Assembly: GCA_017940385.1 (NCBI GenBank)
Contig: JAGAYS010000021.1
Coordinates: forward strand, 1-47,038
DNA length: 47,038 nt
Source: Ruminobacter sp.
GTDB taxonomy: Bacteria > Pseudomonadota > Gammaproteobacteria > Enterobacterales > Succinivibrionaceae
Direction of reading: 5' to 3'
Shown: in pieces, positions 41,653 through 47,038 of the stretch
How positions within the stretch are numbered: the stretch's first letter is position 1
How the letters are laid out: every line of letters starts with the position of its first letter
The notes under the pieces: model-generated
Database searches by the model: none
Told to the model about the DNA's origin: nothing
What the model saw: the letters and a program-made list of their open reading frames with translations, nothing else
Made by a program: the position numbers and the translations under genes

Positions 41653-43785
41653 TCAGAGATGTTTTACGCGGCGACGTACTTCTTCCTGCTTTCCGCAGTT
41701 GAAAGGTCTGGTGTCCGGAGCACCGAGATAACCGCATACACGACGGATTACTGAAGCCTTGTTAGGGTTGCAGTTGCCGCACTTAGGACAAACGAAGCCC
41801 TTGCTGGTACATTCGAATTCACCCTTGTAGCCGCATTCGTAGCATTCATCAATAGGAGTATTGGTGCCGTAATAAGGAACCTTGTCATATGAGTAGTTCC
41901 ATACATCCTCTATTGCTTCAGGGTTTCTCTGCAGGTTAGGGAATTCGCCGTAGCAGATAAAGCCGCCTGACGCAAGTTCAGGATATGGCTGCTCGAAGTC
42001 AATTTTCGCATAAGGGTCAACCTTCTTTTCCACGTCAAGATGGAAGCTGTTGGTGTAGTACCCCTTGTCGGTTACGCCCTTGATAATGCCGAATTCCTTG
42101 GTGTCAAGCTTGCAGAAACGGTTGCAGAGGTTTTCTGAAGGAGTACTGTAAAGACTGAAGCCGTAGCCTGTCTGCTGCTTCCAGCGGACAGTGGCATCGT
42201 GCAGCGTCTTAACAATCTGAACGCCTTTCTGACGTAAAACCTCGTCATCAAAGATGTGCTTCTCGTTGCCGTACAGTGCATTGATGGTTTCATGAATGCC
42301 GATGTAACCGAGGGATACGGTGGCACGGCCGTTCTTGAATATTTCTGAAACCTTGTCGTCAGCCTTAAGTCTTACACCGCAGGCTCCTTCCATGTAGAGG
42401 ATAGGTGCAACCTTTGCCTGAACGTTGTCCAGACGGTGAATTCTTTCCATTAATGCCTTGAAGCAGAGATCCAGTCTCTTGTCGAGAATTCTGTAGAATT
42501 CGGCTTCATCACCGTGAGCTTCAATGGCAATACGAGGCAGGTTGAGACTTACAACGCCGAGGTTGTTACGGCCGTCGTGCTCTTCCTGATGAGTTTCGGC
42601 ATTGATGTAAGGGCTGAGGAAGCTTCTGCATCCCATTGGGGCCTTGAATGAACCGGTTACGCGGAGTACCTGATCGTAGTTGAGGATGTCAGGGTACATA
42701 CGCTTTGAAGTACATTCCAGAGCCAGCTGCTTGATATCGTAGTTTGGATCATCCTTTTCAAGGTTAAGACCGCGCTTGATGGTAAACACCAGCTTAGGGA
42801 ATACTGCAGTCTTGTGGTTCTTGCCGAGACCTGCGATTCTGTTCTTGAGAATTGACTGCTGAATGAGTCTTGATTCCCATGAGGTACCGAGGCCGAAGCC
42901 CAAGGTAACGAACGGAGTCTGACCGTTGGCGGTGTGCAGAGTGTTTACTTCATATTCCAGTGACTGGAATGCGTCATAGCATTCCTTTTCGGTTCTGGCA
43001 CGTGCATAGCTCTCAACGTCAGGAATGTTCCATTCCCTGGCAACTGCAAGGTGCTTGTTATAGCTGCTGGTTACGTACGGAGCCAGAACTTCATCAATAC
43101 GGTTGATGGTGGTACCGCCATAGATATGGCTTGCAACCTGGGCAATAATCTGTGCGGTAACGGCTGTGGCTGTGCAGATTGAACGCGGAGTTTCAATTTC
43201 TGCGTTACCCATTTTGAAACCGTGAGTAAGCATGCCCTTGATATCGATGAGCATGCAGTTAAACATAGGGAACAGAGGTGAGTAGTCGAGGTCGTGGAAG
43301 TGAATTTCACCCTTTTCGTGAGCAATTACGACATCACTAGGAAGCATGTGCTGTTTTGCATAGTGCTTGGCCACGATACCTGCCAGAAGGTCTCTCTGGG
43401 TAGGAATTACACGACTGTCTTTATTGGCGTTTTCGTTAAGGATTTCAGGATTGTTCTGTTCGATGAGACTTTCGATGTCATGAATGAGATCACTCTGCTT
43501 TTCACGCATGCGGTCCCTGTCATGGCGGTACTCGATGTACGCACGGGCAATCTGTTTAAACTTGGAAGCCATCAGCTGGTCTTCTACGAGCTTCTGAATT
43601 TCGCTGATTTCGATTTCGGTTCTGTCCTTGATAAGACCGAATACCTTGGATTCGATATTAGCGGCAAAATTCAGATCACGAACTCCGCAGGCTTCTGCAG
43701 CCTTGGAGACCGCATTAACAATACGGATACCGTCATAAGGTACCCGATTACCGTCACGTTTGATTACAGTAATTTTTGCTTCCAC
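41653..43785 (-). CDS. nrdD: Anaerobic (class III) ribonucleoside-triphosphate reductase
   Basis: It makes deoxyribonucleotides from NTPs without oxygen by a glycyl-radical mechanism. The start is GTG at 43785 with GGAG ten bases upstream. The 710-residue protein has an N-terminal ATP-cone (about 1-95) for allosteric activity control, the ten-stranded barrel core, the C-terminal zinc-binding cysteines ECYECG...CPKCGNCN, and the radical glycine G685 in RRVCGYLG. The last residues KQEEVRRRVKHL match E. coli NrdD. The activase gene nrdG, often adjacent, is not in the window. The long AT-rich upstream region carries candidate FNR and NrdR sites. It shares a terminator with the exonuclease pair. 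Confidence 0.95.
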   Translation of the reverse strand: MEAKITVIKRDGNRVPYDGIRIVNAVSKAAEACGVRDLNFAANIESKVFGLIKDRTEIEISEIQKLVEDQLMASKFKQIARAYIEYRHDRDRMREKQSDLIHDIESLIEQNNPEILNENANKDSRVIPTQRDLLAGIVAKHYAKQHMLPSDVVIAHEKGEIHFHDLDYSPLFPMFNCMLIDIKGMLTHGFKMGNAEIETPRSICTATAVTAQIIAQVASHIYGGTTINRIDEVLAPYVTSSYNKHLAVAREWNIPDVESYARARTEKECYDAFQSLEYEVNTLHTANGQTPFVTLGFGLGTSWESRLIQQSILKNRIAGLGKNHKTAVFPKLVFTIKRGLNLEKDDPNYDIKQLALECTSKRMYPDILNYDQVLRVTGSFKAPMGCRSFLSPYINAETHQEEHDGRNNLGVVSLNLPRIAIEAHGDEAEFYRILDKRLDLCFKALMERIHRLDNVQAKVAPILYMEGACGVRLKADDKVSEIFKNGRATVSLGYIGIHETINALYGNEKHIFDDEVLRQKGVQIVKTLHDATVRWKQQTGYGFSLYSTPSENLCNRFCKLDTKEFGIIKGVTDKGYYTNSFHLDVEKKVDPYAKIDFEQPYPELASGGFICYGEFPNLQRNPEAIEDVWNYSYDKVPYYGTNTPIDECYECGYKGEFECTSKGFVCPKCGNCNPNKASVIRRVCGYLGAPDTRPFNCGKQEEVRRRVKHL

Positions 43786-44228
43786 TTTAACATCTCTCCG
43801 TTTTTTTCGTCCTCAGTAAAAGATAAAGTGTTTACCTTTTTTGACAACTGGGACGGTTTTATATTTTTAAACTCTCTCTTTTTTTATATTTAGGCTTTGT
43901 CCGGTGCCCCGGGGCGACATGTACGGGTACTGTCCTGATATTGATTTCTATTAATCAGTCTGCGCTGTTCATCCGTCCGTAAAGGTGGGCCGTAAGTATA
44001 TTTATTTTATATATATTTACGCTTGTTTCGCTTAACAGTACCGGTTTGCACGCCAAAGGTCTTTTTCAAATTTTCTGCCTGAAAATCAGACGCGGAAAAT
44101 TTTTGAATGCCTTGCATACTTTGATTATAGCAAGCTGGGCGTGGTTGCCTTTTTTTCGGAGTGCAATTTAGCAATTTTTTTTGAGCGTGACAACAAAAAA
44201 AATTTTTATATTTTTAATTGCAGAAAAA

Positions 44229-44242
44229 TTGACTGAGATCAA
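44229..44242 (-). promoter_or_regulatory. FNR-like box upstream of nrdD
   Basis: TTGAC TGAG ATCAA matches the FNR consensus at 9 of 10 defined bases. On the minus strand a TATAAA hexamer (44210-44205) lies at a distance compatible with class II activation. The start codon is about 440 bases further, so a long leader would result. Confidence 0.55.
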
Positions 44243-44317
44243 TGTTTTTCTTTAACGTATTGATAACACGATGTTTGTGGTAATTTTGCTTAAAAAATGA
44301 CAGGCTGTAATCTGCCC

Positions 44318-44375
44318 TTCCTAAATATTGTGTTATGATTTTTAAAATAAATGTGTTAACCACTACATATAGTAG
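44318..44375 (-). promoter_or_regulatory. Pair of NrdR-like boxes upstream of nrdD
   Basis: TTCCTAAATATTGTGT (44318-44333) and CCACTACATATAGTAG (44360-44375) each match the NrdR consensus acaCwAtATaTwGtgt at about 12 of 16 positions. Their centres are 42 bases apart, four helical turns; the usual spacing is about three turns. The second also sits in a perfect palindrome CACTAC-ATATA-GTAGTG (44361-44377). Confidence 0.5.
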
Positions 44376-44676
44376 TGTCAAAAACATAATATACAAAATA
44401 AAAAATATTCGTATACTAAAATATTATAATGATTTTTTGAACTGACAATAGTTTGAAAACGTTGTCATACAGGTGATTTTGAAACAATGGAAATATCTGT
44501 ATATAAATATTATAATTTAATAGATACAATATATTAGATGTAAAAAGGGACTCTATACCTAGTCTAATATGCGTAATTTAATCAGGTGAACGTTCTGCAA
44601 AAAGACATAATCCGGTTTTTCAGTTTTCCGAATCTTAAGGAAGTCCCGTGACGCTGCACGGGAACATGTCCGGAGA

Positions 44677-45417
44677 TCAATGTGAAAAAAGAAGGAACCG
44701 CTGCGCAAATTCGCCGGTGACTATGGATGTTACCAGGTCAGGTTCAGACAGACCGGCTCTGTTTTTAAGAAAACAGGCGCATTCTTCGCAATCCAGACCT
44801 GAAGTGAAGCGATCTGATTCGCTCATGTGACTGATGTGCCACAGTTCGTATGAGCAGTACTGATTATCGTGGGCGTAAGGGCGGAAGAATCCGAATTTTT
44901 GCATGTTGGCCGTGAGCCATTTCCCGACATTCTTCTGGCTGCCGCTGGTGTAGCATCTGTTTGTCAGATCCAGTTCCTCATTGCATGCAAGGGCATCCGG
45001 GTCGTAAACGTCCAGATCCGTACCCCAGTGGTGACGTGACATTCCCGGCACGGCACTGAAAAACATAATGGTTCTTATAAGTTCTTCTTTTGACATGGTG
45101 CCGATGTCTACGGGATGTTCATTCCTATCCAGTACCGGGCGGATACCGGCAATCTTTTCCTCAAAAATAATCTTCTGCCGCTCAAAGTTTCTGAATGAGG
45201 AGGCAATTGACAGATTAATGCCGTCCTTCAGGGCCTCATTCCTCATTTCAAGGAAAGCTTCCCGGGTCGCGGGAGTGACCATGAAGGAGCGGTTGTTAAG
45301 AATCAGAGCGGTCAGATGTTTATCAGTGAGTCCGTGAATTATTTCCGGATCCGCATAGTTAATTTCAGTCATGTTTTTATTGGTCGGAGGTGTTTTTACT
45401 GACGGGATGACGGTCAC
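44677..45417 (-). CDS. M15-family D-alanyl-D-alanine carboxypeptidase (VanY/LdcB type)
   Basis: The protein has the zinc-peptidase motifs of M15: SRHHWGTDLDVYDPDA (SxHxxGxDxD, about residues 126-141) and ELWHISH (ExWH, about 190-196). It should cleave D-Ala-D-Ala or LD bonds of peptidoglycan peptides, or of recycled muropeptides. The SSFRNFERQKIIFEEK segment is also typical. From GTG at 45417 it has 246 residues; the ATG at 45372 gives 231. Neither has a clear ribosome site. No signal peptide is seen with either start, so a cytoplasmic or non-classically exported protein is possible. The C-terminal region has a CEECACF motif that is not part of the family core. Confidence 0.82.
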   Translation of the reverse strand: MTVIPSVKTPPTNKNMTEINYADPEIIHGLTDKHLTALILNNRSFMVTPATREAFLEMRNEALKDGINLSIASSFRNFERQKIIFEEKIAGIRPVLDRNEHPVDIGTMSKEELIRTIMFFSAVPGMSRHHWGTDLDVYDPDALACNEELDLTNRCYTSGSQKNVGKWLTANMQKFGFFRPYAHDNQYCSYELWHISHMSESDRFTSGLDCEECACFLKNRAGLSEPDLVTSIVTGEFAQRFLLFSH

Positions 45418-45954
45418 TGGCGGTCATTCCCTTTCCGGAAATAATTCTGACACCAATTAAAAGTTTTGTAAAATCCCGAAAGTGTTTCTTTCGCTAAAAG
45501 ATGACTGAAATCAGGGACTTTTCCGGCAAAAAATCCGGATGCGGTATTATTCATGTGGCATATCTTCTTGTTTTCTTATATTGCAAAACGCACCGGAATG
45601 AACGAAAATGCACGTGACAGGATCGGGGAGAGAGTGAAATATCATTTCCCCGTATAACAAATGCCGGATACCGATATATTATTGTGGTTCCGGATACAAA
45701 GAAACGTTAATGACTGATAACACATGACTGACGCTGACTATGGTCACGCCGTCATTGAGGCTGCTCAGGTGACCCGCACTGACACGGCGAATCGGTTGCT
45801 GATCTGCCTGAATAAAATGTTTGTTCCGTAAACAGAAGCGGAATGCACTAACTGACACATATATATGTACAAATGAACAGCACGTCGTGAAGTCGGTGTC
45901 TGACAGGCTTTTTTTTCTGTTTTTCACGATTTCGGGTGCAGTGAGGAAACGGCA
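45418..45954. other. Divergent intergenic region, carboxypeptidase / Cys-containing membrane protein
   Basis: About 540 bases with both promoters. A palindrome ACATATATATGT lies near 45858-45869. No gene or RNA can be supported. Confidence 0.4.
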
Positions 45955-46866
45955 ATGCATGATGACAGTAAAAATTCGGTTGTTGGCTTGATGAAAGCCG
46001 GTACATCCGCCGGGGAGTTTTCTCTCGCGGTACCTGGATCCGCATGCGGATTTATTGGTTTATGCATGGTATTTGCAACGACTTTTATCTCTTTTGTTTT
46101 TATGAACTGTGCTAGTGCCGACGACACTTCTCCGGATGCTGAGGCATATGCAGACAGTGCTGCTGTTGCCGAAGAGCATAAGAACAGGGACACTTCCTAT
46201 AACGTGATTATCAAGAAAATTCCGAACCTGAAGAAAAACTCAAAGAGCAGGGAATATCAGAAGCGTGAAATCGTGCGACTGACCAATCTCAGCCGGGACG
46301 TCTGTGATACTTACGGAAACGGTGAGCCCGAAAAAATCATATGCAATAATCCAAAGCTCATGTATCTTGAATCTGAATATCTTCGCTATCTGGGATTGAA
46401 GTATGACGAGCACGGCTGTGTGTTCGGATGTGCCCTGCACAGAGGTCGTCTGCAGACCTGCTCGGAACACAGGTTCAGTGCCAGCTGCGTGGAAAATTAT
46501 TTTGACGTGCTGATAGCTGAGGAACGCATAGATCAGGGAATGGAGGAAAAGCAGGAAATGGTTCTTGACTGCATCCCCGTGGCGGAAGAGCCTGTTTTTA
46601 ATGATCTGTCTGAAGAGGAAAAGCATCAGCTGATAATTTTGAATATGTATTCCACACAGATGCCAATCGGGCATTTCAGCATAAAAGGGCGTAATTACAG
46701 CGTATATGGTTTCCCTCAGTTCAAGGGACAGTATCTGAGGGATATGAACAGCCTCTGCTACGACTGTGATTACAACAATCAGCTGCGTTTTACCGACAGT
46801 GGCAGAGTTGAGATTGAAATAAAGCAGAACGGTGAGAAGAAGTTCCTGAACTGCGAAGTACATTAA
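45955..46866 (+). CDS. Unidentified membrane-anchored, cysteine-containing protein
   Basis: The 303-residue protein has GAGGA seven bases before its ATG. After a polar start of about 25 residues comes one hydrophobic stretch (about 28-50, ACGFIGLCMVFATTFISFVFM) that could be a signal anchor. The rest is charged, with many cysteines (for example HGCVFGCALHRGRLQTCSEHRFSASC and LCYDCDYNN) that could form disulfides in the periplasm. I recognise no family or catalytic motif. It is followed by a terminator and stands alone. Confidence 0.7.
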   Translation: MHDDSKNSVVGLMKAGTSAGEFSLAVPGSACGFIGLCMVFATTFISFVFMNCASADDTSPDAEAYADSAAVAEEHKNRDTSYNVIIKKIPNLKKNSKSREYQKREIVRLTNLSRDVCDTYGNGEPEKIICNNPKLMYLESEYLRYLGLKYDEHGCVFGCALHRGRLQTCSEHRFSASCVENYFDVLIAEERIDQGMEEKQEMVLDCIPVAEEPVFNDLSEEEKHQLIILNMYSTQMPIGHFSIKGRNYSVYGFPQFKGQYLRDMNSLCYDCDYNNQLRFTDSGRVEIEIKQNGEKKFLNCEVH

Positions 46867-46936
46867 GCACTCTTGTATCAGAAGAGTCTGCAGGTCAAAC
46901 CTAAACTTTGTTGTAATTCATATGTTTAGGACACAT

Positions 46937-46975
46937 AAGACCGAATTTCAAATAACGTGAGGTTCGGTCTTTCTA
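46937..46975. terminator. Terminator after the Cys-containing membrane protein
   Basis: AAGACCGAA and TTCGGTCTT form a nine-base stem with a loop of about 17 bases, followed by TTCTATTTCT. It overlaps the stop codon of the convergent minus-strand gene. Confidence 0.75.
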
Positions 46976-47038
46976 TTTCTCGATTTCACTTAGGATAATA
47001 TCCAGTTCGTCCAATGACTGTATGTTGTCGTCTTCGTC
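46973..47038 (-). CDS. C-terminal end of an unidentified protein (partial)
   Basis: On the minus strand an open frame runs in from the right edge and stops at TAG (46975-46973). The 21 visible residues, DEDDNIQSLDELDIILSEIEK, are acidic and helical-looking. The gene is cut by the window end; function unknown. Confidence 0.45.
   Translation of the reverse strand, partial: DEDDNIQSLDELDIILSEIEK

Larger units (their letters stand above)
43786..44676 (-). promoter_or_regulatory. Long AT-rich regulatory region upstream of nrdD
   Basis: About 890 bases, very AT-rich, without a supportable gene. It holds an FNR-like box (44229-44242), two NrdR-like boxes (44318-44333 and 44360-44375) and several A/T runs. 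The nearest gene on the far side is the carboxypeptidase, which ends at 44677 and is co-oriented. Confidence 0.6.

Noticed and set aside
43294-43893. 199-codon plus-strand frame opposite nrdD
   Set aside because: It lies antisense to the highly conserved nrdD 5' end and has no independent coding evidence.
1-47038. CRISPR arrays, tRNA/rRNA genes, transposases and phage genes
   Set aside because: I looked through the intergenic regions for regularly spaced repeats, tRNA T-loop signatures and transposase or phage proteins and found none.

Overview
The window looks like chromosome of an anaerobic, AT-rich gammaproteobacterium, most probably a gut or rumen member of the Succinivibrionaceae/Aeromonadales type. 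This placement is inferred. The housekeeping proteins (SuhB, phosphoglucomutase, glycogen phosphorylase, TrmL, YgfB-like) align with Escherichia coli along their length from memory. Anaerobic life is shown by a class III ribonucleotide reductase, a Ni-type carbon monoxide dehydrogenase and a secondary alcohol dehydrogenase of the Thermoanaerobacter type. FNR-like sites precede glgP and nrdD. I saw no tRNA, rRNA, insertion sequence, prophage or CRISPR array.

Layout. 1-4.1 kb: the tail of an upstream gene, suhB, a YgfB-family gene and pgm. 4.1-7.3 kb: glgP behind a long leader carrying a perfect CRP site and a perfect FNR site. 7.4-11.7 kb: a small exported protein, possibly frameshifted at a C-tract, convergent with a very large exported MshQ/DUF6701-like protein. 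11.9-15.8 kb: a dicarboxylate/amino-acid symporter, cysK, a DedA membrane protein and trmL, all on the minus strand. 16.4-20.0 kb: a plus-strand cluster of zinc alcohol dehydrogenase, G3E (CobW-type) metallochaperone GTPase, a DUF6506-like protein and an AraC regulator, with several inverted repeats. 20.1-22.1 kb: trxB and an EF-hand secreted protein.

22.4-28.1 kb is the most unusual part. It is a six-gene minus-strand operon of two small membrane proteins, a CooS-type CO dehydrogenase with a fused histidine-rich N-terminal extension and an aspartate at a normally cysteine C-cluster ligand position, and a complete NitT/TauT-type ABC importer whose binding lipoprotein also has a His/Glu cluster. 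No cooC, cooF, hydrogenase or acetyl-CoA synthase gene accompanies it. A TetR-type regulator lies divergently across an 1.1 kb AT-rich spacer.

30.3-47 kb: a membrane-anchored SEL1-repeat protein, a zinc-ribbon/SPFH pair like Bacillus YdjG-YdjI, three tandem paralogous family-2 glycosyltransferases, a DEDDh exonuclease followed by a paralog that has lost all five catalytic residues, nrdD behind candidate FNR and NrdR sites, an M15-type D-Ala-D-Ala carboxypeptidase, and an unidentified cysteine-containing membrane-anchored protein.

Together, pgm and glgP form a glycogen-handling pair probably under catabolite and oxygen control. The metal-related genes (His-rich CO dehydrogenase, G3E GTPase beside a zinc dehydrogenase) suggest two independent local metal-supply arrangements. 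All family assignments were made by reading the translated sequences; no database search was run.
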